In this document: piece after piece, positions 35,637 through 48,025 of the stretch
Layout: each line of letters starts with the position of its first letter
Numbering within the stretch: the stretch's first letter is position 1
DNA from: Parvularcula sp.
GTDB taxonomy: Bacteria > Pseudomonadota > Alphaproteobacteria > Caulobacterales > Parvularculaceae
Assembly: GCA_002704915.1 (NCBI GenBank)
Contig: PAIP01000036.1
Span: forward strand, 1 to 64,000
DNA length: 64,000 bases
Direction: 5' to 3'
Made by a program: the position numbers and the translations under genes
The notes under the pieces: generated by a model
What the model was told of the DNA's origin: nothing
Seen by the model: only the letters and a program-made list of their open reading frames with translations
Database searches by the model: none

Positions 35637-36866
35637 ATGGTCGATTATAATGAAGCATTCCGGGCGGCGGTGGACGCGGTTCGGGCCGAGGGCCGCTACC
35701 GGGTGTTCGCAGACCTGGAGCGCATGCGCGGTCAGTTCCCCACGGCTCTCTATTATGGCGGACACAATGAGGGCGAGCAGGAGCCCCGTGAAATCACCGT
35801 CTGGTGTTCCAACGACTATCTCGGCATGGGCCAGCATCCGGCCGTCACCGGCGCAATGGAAGAGGCGCTGAGCAAGGTTGGCGCAGGCGCGGGCGGCACG
35901 CGCAATATCGCCGGCACGACGCATTATCACATGAAACTCGAGCGCTCGCTCGCCGATCTCCACGGCAAGGAAGCGGCGCTGCTGTTCACGTCCGGTTATG
36001 TCTCCAACGAAGCGACACTGTCGACCATCTCGCGCATTCTGCCCGATTGCGTGATCCTCTCCGACGAGCTCAATCACGCGTCGATGATCGAGGGCATTCG
36101 CGGCGGGCGCTCCATCAAGCGCATCTGGCGCCATAACGATCTTGAGCATCTTGAAGAACTGCTTGCCGAACTGCCGCCGGAGCGGCCGAAGGTCATCGCC
36201 TTTGAATCCGTTTATTCCATGGATGGCGACATCGCGCCGCTCGCCGAAATCTGCGATCTCGCCGAGCGCTACAACGCCTTCACCTATCTCGATGAAGTTC
36301 ACGCGGTGGGCCTTTACGGCAAACGCGGCGGCGGCGTTTCCGAGCGCGACGGCGTCGCGCACCGGATCGACATCATCGAAGGCACGCTCGGCAAGGCCAT
36401 TGGCGTCATGGGCGGCTATATCGCGGCGAACGCCGACATCGTCGACGCGATCCGTTCCTATGCGTCGGGCTTCATCTTCACGACGGCGTTGTCGCCGGTG
36501 CTTGTCGCCGGCGCGCTCGCCAGCGTCGAGACGCTGAAAGTCTCCAATCACCTGCGCGAGCAGCATCAGGAGCGTGCGGCGAAACTGAAATCGCTGCTCG
36601 CCGATGAAGGCCTGCCGGTAATGGAATCGGTAAGCCACATTGTGCCGGTCAAGGTCGGCGATCCCGTGCAGTGCAAGCGCGTGTCGGATTACCTTCTCGA
36701 CGAGCACAATATTTACGTCCAGCCGATCAACTATCCGACGGTGCCGAAGGGGACGGAGCGCCTGCGCTTCACGCCAACGCCGCTCCACACCGATGAGCAT
36801 ATGGCGAAGCTCGTCGCTGCGCTGGATGATGTCTGGACCGCGCTGAAGCTGAAACGCGCCGCCTGA
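35637..36866 (+). CDS. hemA: 5-aminolevulinate synthase
   Basis: A 409-residue PLP enzyme that condenses glycine with succinyl-CoA, the first step of heme synthesis by the alphaproteobacterial C4 route. The frame shows the N-terminal [52 protein letters not shown], and the PLP Lys in [18 protein letters not shown] 35637 with GGAAGAGCG upstream is the natural start; the open frame extends 16 codons further without homology. It lies downstream of the Fur/Irr-like palindrome, suggesting iron or heme control, though the distance is large. Confidence 0.96.
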   Translation: MVDYNEAFRAAVDAVRAEGRYRVFADLERMRGQFPTALYYGGHNEGEQEPREITVWCSNDYLGMGQHPAVTGAMEEALSKVGAGAGGTRNIAGTTHYHMKLERSLADLHGKEAALLFTSGYVSNEATLSTISRILPDCVILSDELNHASMIEGIRGGRSIKRIWRHNDLEHLEELLAELPPERPKVIAFESVYSMDGDIAPLAEICDLAERYNAFTYLDEVHAVGLYGKRGGGVSERDGVAHRIDIIEGTLGKAIGVMGGYIAANADIVDAIRSYASGFIFTTALSPVLVAGALASVETLKVSNHLREQHQERAAKLKSLLADEGLPVMESVSHIVPVKVGDPVQCKRVSDYLLDEHNIYVQPINYPTVPKGTERLRFTPTPLHTDEHMAKLVAALDDVWTALKLKRAA

Positions 36867-36983
36867 AAGCCGACTTTGTAAAAACCGACCGGGACGCGTA
36901 GGAATATGGGGCCTGCGGTTTCTTGCGTTCGGTTTCCGGCGTTTCGGCGGGCCAATAATCGGAACTGGGATGCGCGCTGGAAA

Positions 36984-38903
36984 ATGGCTTCAGGCAAGAC
37001 CGCAGGCGAACTGATCGATGAAGGGCTCGCCGTTCACAAAGCGGGCGACGTCAAAAAGGCGCGGTCGCTTTTCGAAGCGGCGCTTCAGGCCGCGCCGGAC
37101 CATCCCGAAGCTCTGCACCTTCTGGGACTGACCTGCGAACAGGAAGGCGACCGGGCGCAGGCGTTGAAGCTGATCGGCCGCGCCGTCGAAGTCGATCCCG
37201 ATGAGCCGGCCTTTCGTCTCAATCTTGCAGCCCTCATGGAGCAGGAGAGCCGTTTCCGCGGCGCGGTCGAACATTTGCGCGCCGCCGCCGCCAAAGTCCC
37301 CTCTGATGTGAATATCGGCCTGCGCCTGGCCCGGGCCCTCTTTAAAGCGGGCGCCTATAGTGACGCCTGCGAGGCCGCCATGAAGCTGGCGCGCGCTTCT
37401 GCGGCGCCCAATATCGCCGCGCTCACCATCGCCGCCGCCGCCGCATTTCAAACCCGTAACTGGCGCATGGCCATCGAGGCCGCCGAGACGTGGCGCCGCG
37501 CGGAGCCCGCCAATCCGCAACCGGCGCGTTTTCTCGCCGGCGCCTGGTTCGAACTTGGCGATACATCAAAGGCGCGCGATATTTTCCGCAGCGTTGCTGA
37601 AAAACCGGGCGCCGCCGCGGATGATCTCATCGCCTTCGGGCGCTATTGCATTGCGTCTTTCGATTATCGCACGGCAAGGACCGCGCTCGAACGCGCGCAG
37701 AAAATGGCGCCTGCGTCGGCGATGGCGGCCTTCGCCCTCTCGCGTCTCGGCCTGTTCGAAGGCGAGCTTGAGGAGTCGGAAAGACAATGCCTGCAGGCGA
37801 TCGAGGCGGACCCGTCCCTAGCGCCTGCCTACGCTCATCTTGTCCGTCTGAAAAACGGGGATGTGGACGAGGCGTATTTTGCGCCCATGCGCCGTTTGGC
37901 GGAGAGCGCCGCCATTCCGGCGGAACATCGCGCCGCGCTCTATCATGCGCTTGGCGAAGCGTTTCACCGCCAGGGACGGTATGAAGATGCGTCGGCGGCG
38001 TTCGAAAAAGGTAATGGCGTCACGGAGGATTTGTTTCGCCTTGAAGGCTGCGCCTATGACGCCCGCGCTTCTGAGCAGGCGCGCGCGCGCGACATCTCGC
38101 TTTTCAGCGGGACCGGCGCGGCATCCTTCGAACAAACGGCGGCATCGCCGATTTTCATTGTCGGCATGCCCCGGTCCGGAACGACGCTGATCGAAAGCGT
38201 GCTCGCCGCGCATCCGGATGTTTTCGGCGCCGGTGAGCTGACCTCCATGCCGGCGATCGGCGCATCGGTCCAGCAATGGATGCGTCAGGCTGGTGCGACA
38301 TCTCTGGCCGATCTTCCCGAAGACCGCCTTCGCGAATGGCGGAAGCAATATATCGAGAGCTGGCCCGACATCGGCGACGCTCGCCATGTGGCCGACAAAC
38401 AGCCGGCGAATTTCCGGTCCGTGGGGCTCATTCGCGCGCTGTTTCCCAATGCGCCCATCGTTCATGTCCGGCGCAATCCGGTGGAAACCGGCTTTTCAAT
38501 TTACCGGCACGATTTCAGCAAGGCCTGGCCTTACGCAACGAAGCTCACCTCTATCGCTCATTATTACGGCGAATATGCGCGCATGATGGCGCATTGGGAG
38601 GCTGCGCTGGATATGGCGGCGTCGCTGTTTCAGTACGAAGGTTTCGTGGATTCGTTTGCGGACGAAGCGCGCCGCCTCATCGCCCATTGCGGGCTCGACT
38701 GGTCCGATGCGTGTTTGTCCTTCCATGAAAACAAGCGCCCCGTCGCAACGTTCAGCGCGGCGCAGGTGCGCCGGCCTGTGGAGAAGAAGTCGTCATCTGC
38801 GGTGGAGCAGTATGGCGATTTTCTAAAGCCCTTGATCGAGGGGTTGAAGGAGGCCGGCGTCGATCTTGAAACCGGGGCTTTAACGCCCGGCAAACAAGCC
38901 TGA
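36984..38903 (+). CDS. TPR-repeat sulfotransferase
   Basis: The 639-residue product has tetratricopeptide repeats in the first about 380 residues (GDVKKARSLFEAALQAAPDHPEALHLLG and following repeats, with typical spacing of 34). A sulfotransferase domain follows, with the PAPS 5'-phosphosulfate loop FIVGMPRSGTTLIESVL (about 420-436), the partner segment RRNPVETGFSIYR and an acidic pocket near QYEGFVDSF. These fused TPR-sulfotransferases probably sulfate a protein or polysaccharide; the acceptor is unknown. ATG 36984 is taken as start because upstream codons (from 36906) look unlike coding sequence. It converges on the SNase gene with one base between stops. Confidence 0.88.
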   Translation: MASGKTAGELIDEGLAVHKAGDVKKARSLFEAALQAAPDHPEALHLLGLTCEQEGDRAQALKLIGRAVEVDPDEPAFRLNLAALMEQESRFRGAVEHLRAAAAKVPSDVNIGLRLARALFKAGAYSDACEAAMKLARASAAPNIAALTIAAAAAFQTRNWRMAIEAAETWRRAEPANPQPARFLAGAWFELGDTSKARDIFRSVAEKPGAAADDLIAFGRYCIASFDYRTARTALERAQKMAPASAMAAFALSRLGLFEGELEESERQCLQAIEADPSLAPAYAHLVRLKNGDVDEAYFAPMRRLAESAAIPAEHRAALYHALGEAFHRQGRYEDASAAFEKGNGVTEDLFRLEGCAYDARASEQARARDISLFSGTGAASFEQTAASPIFIVGMPRSGTTLIESVLAAHPDVFGAGELTSMPAIGASVQQWMRQAGATSLADLPEDRLREWRKQYIESWPDIGDARHVADKQPANFRSVGLIRALFPNAPIVHVRRNPVETGFSIYRHDFSKAWPYATKLTSIAHYYGEYARMMAHWEAALDMAASLFQYEGFVDSFADEARRLIAHCGLDWSDACLSFHENKRPVATFSAAQVRRPVEKKSSSAVEQYGDFLKPLIEGLKEAGVDLETGALTPGKQA

Positions 38904-38904
38904 C

Positions 38905-39411
38905 TTAGCGCTGCGTCATCACCGCCGAATAATAGCCGCCCGAGTAGCGTTCATAATCGCGGCCATTGCCGCTTTCGATCATCATCGCCGCGACATCGCC
39001 GCCATCGGGCAGGAAGCACTGGCCGACGATCCGCTCAAAACGGTCGATGTCGATTTCTTTACAGAGAACGCGCCGGCCATGGGCGATTTCCCGCAAGGCC
39101 CGTTTCGACGCATTGCCGCCGCGCTCGCTGAGTTCCGGCGCCTCGAGCCCCCAGAGCCGGATACGCGATTTCACGCCGCTCAGATAAAAGGTGTCCCCGT
39201 CGACGATCCGGGTGACCTTGCCTTCATGGATTTTTCCCGGGGCTTTCTCGGCTGCGAAGCCATGCTGCGCGGCGCCCGCCGTCCAGGCGACGAGGATGGC
39301 GAGCGCCAGCGTCGCCGCGCCTGAGGCGAGGCGCATAGCCTTGCGCGGCCGTTTGCCGGCCTTGGCCGCCCCGTTTCGGGATGGTTTTCTCACTGGTTTT
39401 CTGGGGCGCAT
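38905..39411 (-). CDS. Secreted or anchored SNase-family thermonuclease
   Basis: A 168-residue protein: a very basic N-terminus (about 1-26), a hydrophobic helix (27-48, ATLALAILVAWTAGAA, signal or anchor), then a staphylococcal-nuclease domain. The latter has VTRIVDGDTFYLSG, RLWGLEAPE (Arg and Glu of the active site) and DRFERIVGQ (second Arg), so catalytic residues are intact, in contrast to the SNase-like protein at 23295-24032. It likely degrades extracellular or periplasmic nucleic acid; the C-terminus is unremarkable. It is convergent with the sulfotransferase. Confidence 0.9.
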   Translation of the reverse strand: MRPRKPVRKPSRNGAAKAGKRPRKAMRLASGAATLALAILVAWTAGAAQHGFAAEKAPGKIHEGKVTRIVDGDTFYLSGVKSRIRLWGLEAPELSERGGNASKRALREIAHGRRVLCKEIDIDRFERIVGQCFLPDGGDVAAMMIESGNGRDYERYSGGYYSAVMTQR

Positions 39412-39480
39412 GACGTAACTCGCACCGGCTTTCTCTCCAATCGGTAATGTTATGGAGGGGCCGTTACGCGGGCTTTAAGG

Positions 39481-39504
39481 GATTGGTTAGCAATGTAACC
39501 AATC
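39481..39504. promoter_or_regulatory. Inverted repeat upstream of mnmA
   Basis: GATTGGTTA-gcaatg-TAACCAATC: perfect 9-bp arms with a 6-bp spacer, between the divergent SNase and mnmA genes. It looks like a dimeric repressor site; the regulator is unknown. Confidence 0.45.
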
Positions 39505-39555
39505 TGTAGCTGACCAGGTGCGTAGCCGGGGGGGGGCGCATGGGGCGGCGGCAAG

Positions 39556-39613
39556 TATAAGGCCATTCCCGAACCCGTGGATAAGTTTTCACGGGGTTCT
39601 GGAAGGCCTTATA
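39556..39613 (+). other. 58-bp imperfect inverted repeat
   Basis: TATAAGGCC (39556-39564) is matched by GGCCTTATA (39605-39613), with further pairing GAACCCGTG/CACGGGGTTC around a GATAAGTTTT loop. The transcript could form a long hairpin 64 nt upstream of the mnmA start. No T-run follows, so it is not a standard terminator. Confidence 0.45.
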
Positions 39614-39676
39614 TTGAGCGGGTGACTGAAGACTTGAAGGAGGTTTAAGGGCTGGCGCTGTGGTCGCGCCGTCCCT

Positions 39677-40882
39677 ATGTTCCGCCCCGCAATGACGGCC
39701 CTGAAAGACATATCCACCATCGACGCGCCGCGGATCGATCTCGGCGTGCCCGCGGGCGCGCGCGTCATCGTCGCCATGTCGGGCGGCGTCGACTCATCCG
39801 TGACGGCGGCGCTGGCGAAGCTCGCCGGCTATGACGTGGTGGGCGTCACGCTTCAGCTTTACGACCACGGCGTCGCCATCCAGAAAAAAGGCGCCTGCTG
39901 CGCGGGGCAGGATATTCAGGACGCGCGCCGGGTCGCCGAAGCCATGGGCTTTCCCCATTACGTGCTCGACTATGAGAACAAGTTCTCCGAAGCGGTGATG
40001 GAAGATTTCGCCGACACCTATCTCGCCGGGGCGACGCCGATCCCCTGCGTGCGGTGTAATGAGCGGGTGAAGTTCAAGGACTTGCTGGAGACTGCGCGCG
40101 ATCTCGGCGGCGCGGCCATGGCGACGGGGCATTACATCCGCCGCGTCGAAGGTCCGAACGGGCCGGAGCTGCGCCGCGCCCATGACGCCTCGAAAGACCA
40201 GAGCTATTTCCTGTTCTCCACGACGAAAGACCAGCTCGACTATTTGCGCTTTCCCTTGGGCGATCTGCCGAAATCGGAAACCCGGCGGATCGCGTCGGAA
40301 CTTGGGCTTGTGGTCGCCGACAAGCCGGACAGCCAGGACATCTGTTTCGTGCCGGAGGGCAAATACGCCACGGTGGTCGAACGCCTGCGCCCCGGCGCGG
40401 CGGAGCCCGGCGAGATCGTGCATCTCGACGGGACGGTGCTCGCGCGCCATCAGGGTGTTATCCATTACACAGTCGGCCAGCGCCGCGGTCTCGGCGTCGC
40501 CGCGGGCGATCCGCTTTATGTGGTGCGCCTCGATCCGGCGGCGCGTCAGGTGATCGTGGGCCCGCGCGAAGCGCTGATGGTGTCGCGCATCCGGCTGAAA
40601 GACGTCACCTGGCTCGGCGACGGCGAGGGCGAAACCGCGGCGCGCGCCGGAACGCAAGTCGCCGTCAAGGTCCGCTCCACCCGGCCGCCGGCGCCGGCGA
40701 CGCTCGTCTGGGATGAAAGCGATGACTGTGAGGGCTGGGCTGTGGATCTGGTCGAGCCCGAGGAGGGCGTGGCGCCAGGACAGGCCTGTGTCTTCTATTC
40801 GCCCGACGCTGCCAATGACCGCGTGCTCGGCGGCGGCTGGATCGCCGCGACGGTCAATGTTCCTTTAGGGGCGGCTGCATGA
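39677..40882 (+). CDS. mnmA: tRNA 2-thiouridylase MnmA
   Basis: A 401-residue enzyme that makes the 2-thiouridine at wobble position 34 of Lys, Glu and Gln tRNAs. The PP-loop is [10 protein letters not shown] (about 33-42). The catalytic Cys is in [12 protein letters not shown], the persulfide partner Cys in [11 protein letters not shown], and a C-terminal barrel contains [11 protein letters not shown]. Length is normal. The start at ATG 39677 lacks a good ribosome site (an AAGGAGG is 30 bp upstream), so ATG 39692 is an alternative. Its stop overlaps the GNAT gene. Confidence 0.95.
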   Translation: MFRPAMTALKDISTIDAPRIDLGVPAGARVIVAMSGGVDSSVTAALAKLAGYDVVGVTLQLYDHGVAIQKKGACCAGQDIQDARRVAEAMGFPHYVLDYENKFSEAVMEDFADTYLAGATPIPCVRCNERVKFKDLLETARDLGGAAMATGHYIRRVEGPNGPELRRAHDASKDQSYFLFSTTKDQLDYLRFPLGDLPKSETRRIASELGLVVADKPDSQDICFVPEGKYATVVERLRPGAAEPGEIVHLDGTVLARHQGVIHYTVGQRRGLGVAAGDPLYVVRLDPAARQVIVGPREALMVSRIRLKDVTWLGDGEGETAARAGTQVAVKVRSTRPPAPATLVWDESDDCEGWAVDLVEPEEGVAPGQACVFYSPDAANDRVLGGGWIAATVNVPLGAAA

Positions 40883-41313
40883 CAAAGGTCCGCAAAATTG
40901 CGGCGTCCGATGAAGCCGACTGGCGGCGCTTGTGGAAAGCTTATCTCGACTTTTATGAAGTGGAGCTGCCTGAGGCGCATACAGCCAAGCTGTTTCAAGG
41001 CCTTATCAAAGGCGAGCCGTTCTTCGCTTTCGTTGCTGAAAAGGAGGGCGCCGTGATCGGTTTCGTTCACGGGCTTCCGCATCCGTCTTCATGGTCGGAT
41101 ACAGGATATTGTTATCTTGAGGACCTCTATGTGGATAAGGATGTGCGCGGAAGCGGCGCCGGCCGCGCGCTGATCAACGCTGTCTATGAGGAAGCAAAAT
41201 CCCGGGGGCTTAGCCGCGTTTACTGGCACACCAATGAGGGCAATCAAACCGCGCGTAAACTTTACGATAAGGTTGCAACATTAAGCGACTTCGTTCAGTA
41301 CCGGATGGACTGA
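40879..41313 (+). CDS. GNAT-family acetyltransferase
   Basis: A 144-residue N-acetyltransferase: the acetyl-CoA motif [15 protein letters not shown] (about 91-105) plus DLYV before it, GFVHGLPHP in the central strand, and the family's late [18 protein letters not shown]. The substrate is unknown; proteins of this type often acetylate amino acids or small amines. The ATG overlaps the mnmA stop by ATGA, so it is translated with mnmA, though there is no clear reason for a joint function. Confidence 0.9.
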   Translation: MTKVRKIAASDEADWRRLWKAYLDFYEVELPEAHTAKLFQGLIKGEPFFAFVAEKEGAVIGFVHGLPHPSSWSDTGYCYLEDLYVDKDVRGSGAGRALINAVYEEAKSRGLSRVYWHTNEGNQTARKLYDKVATLSDFVQYRMD

Positions 41314-41334
41314 GGTTGCTGCGCGGGGCGTTTC

Positions 41335-41703
41335 ATGGCGAAGAAACTATACGACTGTATCAAATGTTCAGCCTATTGCTGTTCCTACACCCATATTCCG
41401 ACGACCAAGGCTGATATCAAACGGCTCGCAAAGTTTCACGGCATTTCGGAAGAGAAAGCCGAGAAGAAATTCACCAAGAAGGGCGACAAGGAAAATCCGC
41501 GCGTCCTGCGTCATACGGATGACGAGCATTTCGTCACGACTTGCATGTTCCTCGACAAAGAGACGCGCAATTGCACCATCTATGAGGGCCGGCCGAAAAT
41601 CTGCCGCGAATTCCCGACGCAGAAACGCTGCGGCTATTACGAGTTCCTGATCTGGGAGCGCGAAGTCCAGGACGATCCGGACTGGGTCGCCACCACGGAC
41701 TAG
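41335..41703 (+). CDS. YkgJ-family cysteine-cluster protein
   Basis: The 122-residue product holds the Cys pattern of the YkgJ/CxxCxxCC family: CIKCSAYCCSY at 8-18, later CMFLDKETRNCTIYEGRPKICREFP (about 70-94) and RCGYYEF. These residues probably bind zinc or an iron-sulphur cluster. The family is widespread, and its biochemical function is not settled. It follows the GNAT gene by 21 bp and is followed by a palindromic repeat, so it likely closes the mnmA transcript. Confidence 0.9.
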   Translation: MAKKLYDCIKCSAYCCSYTHIPTTKADIKRLAKFHGISEEKAEKKFTKKGDKENPRVLRHTDDEHFVTTCMFLDKETRNCTIYEGRPKICREFPTQKRCGYYEFLIWEREVQDDPDWVATTD

Positions 41704-41711
41704 CCAGTGGG

Positions 41712-41840
41712 CGGCAAACTCGCATCATCGTCCTTCGAGACGCAAAAATCCTTCATCCTGAGGAGCCGCACTCTTGTGCGGCGTCTCGAAGGACGAAGGA
41801 TTCTTGCTCCTCAGGATGAAAAGATGATGCGAGTTCGCCG
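41712..41840 (+). repeat. Intergenic nested palindromic repeat
   Basis: Outer arms CGGCAAACTCGCATCATC (41712-41729) and GATGATGCGAGTTCGCCG (41823-41840) match with one mismatch. Inside, TCCTTCGAGACGC mirrors GCGTCTCGAAGGA, and CTTCATCCTGAGGAGC mirrors GCTCCTCAGGATGAA. At 129 bp it has the same length as the repeat within pbpC but a different sequence. It may also act as a hairpin terminator for the YkgJ gene. Confidence 0.8.
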
Positions 41841-41857
41841 TCGAGCATAGTCGCGCC

Positions 41858-42973
41858 ATGGCCGAGGCGGTCGACGTCGTCGTCATCGGGGCGGGCGTCA
41901 TCGGCCTCGCCGTCGGGCGAGCGCTTGCAAAAGCCGGCCGCGACGTTTTCATCCTCGAAAAGAACGCCGCCTTTGGCGAGGAAACGTCGGCCCGGAATTC
42001 CGAGGTCATTCACGCAGGGATCCAGTACAAGCCCGGCGGCGTCAGAGCGTCGCTCGCGGTGAAGGGCCGCGACATGCTCTACGCCTTCTGCGCCGAGCAT
42101 CATGTCAATCATGCGAGATGCGGCAAGCTCCTGGTCGCGACCAGCGCAGGTGACGTTCCGAAACTTGCCGCGCTCAAGGAAAAGGCTGAAAAGAACGGCG
42201 TTGCCGATTTGACCATCATCAGCGCGGAAGACGCGGCGGCGCTGGAACCGGGCTTGCGATCTTTCGGCGCGATTTCTTCGCCGTCCTCGGGCATTGTCGA
42301 CAGTCACGGATTGATGCTCGCTTTGCTGGGCGAGGTTGAAAACCATGGCGGCGCGCTTGCTGTGTCTTCGCCGGTGACGGGCGGGCGCGTTCAGGGCGAT
42401 GGAATCGAACTCGATGTCGGCGGCGCCGATCCGGTCACGCTGAAGGCGAAGACGGTGGTGAACTGCGCCGGGCTGTGGTCGGACCGGGTTGCGCGCTCCA
42501 TCGACGGTATTCCGGACGACACCATCCCGCATCTGAAATACGGCAAAGGCCAGTATTTCACCTATGCGGGCAAGGCGCCGTTTTCGCGGCTGATCTATCC
42601 CTTGCCGGCGGCGGACAGCCAGGGCGTTCACTATACGCGCGATCTTGGCGGGCAGGGCAAGCTCGGCCCTGACCTTCGCTACATTGATACGAATACGGAT
42701 TATTCAGTGGATGAAACACGGCGGGCCGCCTTCGCTGCGGCGGCGCGCAAATTCTGGCCGGACCTCGATGAGGAAAAACTCCAGCCCGGCTATGCCGGCA
42801 TCCGCCCGAAACTGAAAGGCCCGGGGGAGGAGGGTGATTTTCTGTTTTCTTCGCCGGACCTCCATGGCGTTCCTTTTTATCTGGGGCTCTATGGCGTCGA
42901 ATCGCCGGGGCTGACGACCTGCCTTGCCGTCGCCGAGCGCGCGGCGGCGCTGGTCGCCGCCATGACCCCATAA
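41858..42973 (+). CDS. LhgO-like FAD-dependent oxidoreductase
   Basis: A 371-residue DAO-family flavoenzyme. It has the FAD-binding GxGxxG in VVVIGAGVIGLAVGRAL (about 7-23), EETSARNSEVIHAG (about 44-57, substrate-end His), and the C-terminal LGLYGVESPGLTTCLAVA. The family includes L-2-hydroxyglutarate dehydrogenase LhgO; the SARNSEVIHAGIQY phrase is characteristic. Assignment to L-2-hydroxyglutarate is likely but not proven; glycerol-3-phosphate- or sarcosine-type activities cannot be excluded. The start lies 17 bp beyond the palindromic repeat with no clear ribosome site. Confidence 0.85.
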   Translation: MAEAVDVVVIGAGVIGLAVGRALAKAGRDVFILEKNAAFGEETSARNSEVIHAGIQYKPGGVRASLAVKGRDMLYAFCAEHHVNHARCGKLLVATSAGDVPKLAALKEKAEKNGVADLTIISAEDAAALEPGLRSFGAISSPSSGIVDSHGLMLALLGEVENHGGALAVSSPVTGGRVQGDGIELDVGGADPVTLKAKTVVNCAGLWSDRVARSIDGIPDDTIPHLKYGKGQYFTYAGKAPFSRLIYPLPAADSQGVHYTRDLGGQGKLGPDLRYIDTNTDYSVDETRRAAFAAAARKFWPDLDEEKLQPGYAGIRPKLKGPGEEGDFLFSSPDLHGVPFYLGLYGVESPGLTTCLAVAERAAALVAAMTP

Positions 42974-43072
42974 GCCGCATGAAAAGCTCGGCCGAATGGT
43001 CTTGCGGGGGCGGGAGGTCCCCTTTATAGACCTGCGCTCCCGGCGGCGAGCCAGCTCGTCCGCCGCACCCTT

Positions 43073-43149
43073 GGCGGGGTAGCTCAGTTGGTGAGAGCGC
43101 AGGATTCATAACCCTGAGGTCGCGAGTTCAAGTCTCGCCCCCGCTACCA
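43073..43149 (+). tRNA. tRNA-Met (anticodon CAT)
   Basis: A 77-nt cloverleaf with CCA: acceptor GGCGGGG with CCCCGCT (first pair G-U), D-arm GCTCAGTTGGTGAGAGC, anticodon loop TTCATAA with CAT, T-arm GCGAGTTCAAGTCTCGC, discriminator A. The anticodon stem CAGGA/CCCTG has an A-C mismatch next to the loop. The form fits elongator Met; tRNA-Ile2 (lysidine) is the alternative reading of CAT. Confidence 0.93.
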
Positions 43150-43257
43150 TTTCACCCGGATTTCCCCAGATTTCAGGCCGCCTCCTGCCTTGCGGCCCGG
43201 CTTGCTGCGCAGAAAAATTTTGTGCAGCGCATGGAAACGCGCTTCCCAATCATATAA

Positions 43258-43307
43258 GGATATGTTTATATCCCCATGATAATCCTGTTATTTGGAATAA
43301 TAGGAAT
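43258..43307 (+). promoter_or_regulatory. Two palindromes upstream of metF
   Basis: GGATAT-gttt-ATATCC (43258-43273) and AATCCTGTTATT-tgg-AATAATAGGAAT (43281-43307, imperfect), in an AT-rich stretch 40-90 bp before metF. They look like operator sites for a methionine regulator. No SAM riboswitch pattern was seen. The 197 bp from 43150 hold no gene. Confidence 0.5.
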
Positions 43308-43345
43308 AAAAATCCTCTAATTAGCAATGGGTTAGGTCGAATCTG

Positions 43346-44203
43346 ATGAATCAGCCGGAAATCTCATTTGAACTGTTCCCGCCCAAGCGCCCTGACGGGA
43401 TTGAGGCTTTGCTTCGCGTGGCGGACAAGCTGGCCGGTTTCGACCCGGCTTTTATTTCGGTCACCTACGGGGCCGGCGGCTCCTCGCGGGAGAGGACGCT
43501 TGGCGTCACCTCCGCGCTTGCCGAGATCGCGCCGGCGGCGGGACATATCACTTGCGTCGGCGCGTCTTGCGCCGAGGTCGACAAGGTCCTGGAAGAATAT
43601 TGGGCGGCAGGCGTCAAACGCATCGTGGCGCTGCGCGGCGACCCGCTCGAAGGGATTGGCGCGGCTTATGCGCCTCATGAAGAAGGTTACGCCTATGCGG
43701 ATGATCTGATCCGCGGGGCGAAAAAGATCGCCGATTTTGACGTCTCTGTCGGCTGCTATCCGGAAACCCATCCGGAAGCGCGCGGCCTTCAGGACGAGCT
43801 CGACAATCTGAAACGTAAAATCGACGCCGGCGCCGACCGCGCCATCACCCAGTTCTTTTTCGAGCCGGAGATTTTCCTGCGCTATCGCGATGCCGCAGCC
43901 GACGCGGGAATCGACAAGCCCATTGTGCCGGGCGTCATGCTTCAGCCGAATTTCAAAGGCCTTCAAAAAATGGCGGGGCTCTGCGGCGCCTTTGTGCCGC
44001 TGAAAATTTCCCAGGCTTATGAGGGGCTCGATGACGATGCGCCAGCGCGCGACCGCGCCACCATCGACCTCGTCAGCGAGATCTGCACGCGGCTTGTGGG
44101 CGAAGGCGTCAACGCTTTCCACTTCTACACCATGAACAAGTCGGCGATCGCCATGGAAGTGTGCCGCAATCTCGGATTGAACAAAGACAGGAGAGCCGCA
44201 TGA
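43346..44203 (+). CDS. metF: Methylenetetrahydrofolate reductase
   Basis: A 285-residue flavoprotein reducing 5,10-methylene-THF to 5-methyl-THF, the methyl donor for MetH. Family motifs: [13 protein letters not shown] at the start, [29 protein letters not shown] and [13 protein letters not shown], with the closing [14 protein letters not shown]. Length is typical. It is the first gene of the met operon: its stop overlaps the next ATG by ATGA. Two palindromes lie upstream. Confidence 0.96.
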   Translation: MNQPEISFELFPPKRPDGIEALLRVADKLAGFDPAFISVTYGAGGSSRERTLGVTSALAEIAPAAGHITCVGASCAEVDKVLEEYWAAGVKRIVALRGDPLEGIGAAYAPHEEGYAYADDLIRGAKKIADFDVSVGCYPETHPEARGLQDELDNLKRKIDAGADRAITQFFFEPEIFLRYRDAAADAGIDKPIVPGVMLQPNFKGLQKMAGLCGAFVPLKISQAYEGLDDDAPARDRATIDLVSEICTRLVGEGVNAFHFYTMNKSAIAMEVCRNLGLNKDRRAA

Positions 44204-45266
44204 GCGAACGTGAACAACGAATTGCGGCGCTGAAAGACGCAGCGAAGAAACGCATTCTCGTGCTCGACGGCGCCTGGGGCGCGATGTTCCAGCGCAAAGG
44301 GCTCGAAGAAGACGACTATCGCGGCGACCGGTTCAAGGATCATCCGGGCCAGATGAAAGGCAACAATGATATTCTCTGCCTGACACGTCCTGATATCGTC
44401 AGCGATCTTTACGATGCGTTCTACGGCGCCGGCGCCGATATTTGCGAAACCAACACATTCTCCGCGACAGTGATCGCCCAGGCCGATTACGATCTCGGCG
44501 CCGAAGAGGTTATCGCCATCAATCGCAAGGGCGCGCGGCTCGCCCGCGCCGCGGCCGATGCGTGGACGGAAAAGGAGCCGGACAAGCCGCGTTTCGTCGC
44601 CGGCTCCATCGGGCCTTTGAACAAGATGCTGTCCATGTCGTCCGATGTGAACGATCCGGGCGCGCGCAGCGTCACCTTCGATGAAGTTTACGACGCCTAT
44701 CGCATGCAAATCGAAGCCCTGAATGAAGGCGGCGTCGATCTTTATCTTATTGAGACCATCACCGACACGCTGAACTGCAAGGCGGCGGTCAAGGCGATCC
44801 AGGATCTCGAAGCGGAAGGCATGGAAAAGCTGCCGATATGGATTTCCGGCACCATCACGGACAAATCGGGCCGCACGCTTTCCGGCCAGACCGTCGAGGC
44901 GTTCTGGAATTCCGTGCGTCACGCCAAACCGTTTGCGATCGGATTGAACTGCGCCCTCGGCGCCGATCTCATGCGCCCGCATATTGCGACGCTGGCGCGC
45001 ATCGCCGACACGCTTGTCGCCGCCTATCCCAATGCGGGACTGCCCAACGCTTTTGGCGAATATGACGAAGCGCCGGAAACCACGGCCGGCATGGTCGGCG
45101 AATGGGCGGAAAGCGGCCTCGTCAATATTCTCGGCGGCTGCTGCGGCACGACGCCGGAGCATATCGCAGCCATCGCCGAAGCGGCGAAGACCGCCGCGCC
45201 GCGCGAAATCCCCGAACGCCCGCGCGCCATGCGCCTTTCCGGACTTGAACCTTTTGAGGTTGCGTA

Positions 45267-45267
<1 letters not shown>
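44200..45267 (+). CDS. metH: Methionine synthase, homocysteine-binding part
   Basis: The 355-residue product is the N-terminal homocysteine S-methyltransferase module of B12-dependent methionine synthase, encoded separately. It has [17 protein letters not shown] at the start, [20 protein letters not shown], the zinc Cys in [14 protein letters not shown], and the zinc Cys pair in [11 protein letters not shown] (about 320-330). Splitting of MetH here is common in alphaproteobacteria. The ATG at 44200 overlaps the metF stop; an open frame from 44161 lies inside metF. The next gene supplies the folate, B12 and activation domains. Confidence 0.94.
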
Positions 45268-47936
<2,669 letters not shown>

Positions 47937-48025
47937 TCCAGTCAATTTTCTGGGCCGTATAACGCTTTTCCCGAAGGACGGTCTCTGTAATGATGCCGTT
48001 CTTCGCTCATGGGAGGGTTGCGGCG

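Noticed and set aside
39622-39648. Tiny upstream frame (GTG...TAA, 8 codons) before mnmA
   Set aside because: No ribosome site of its own and no sign of attenuation; probably chance.
43150-43345. SAM riboswitch before metF
   Set aside because: No riboswitch core or pseudoknot pattern could be aligned; the region is better explained by palindromic operators.
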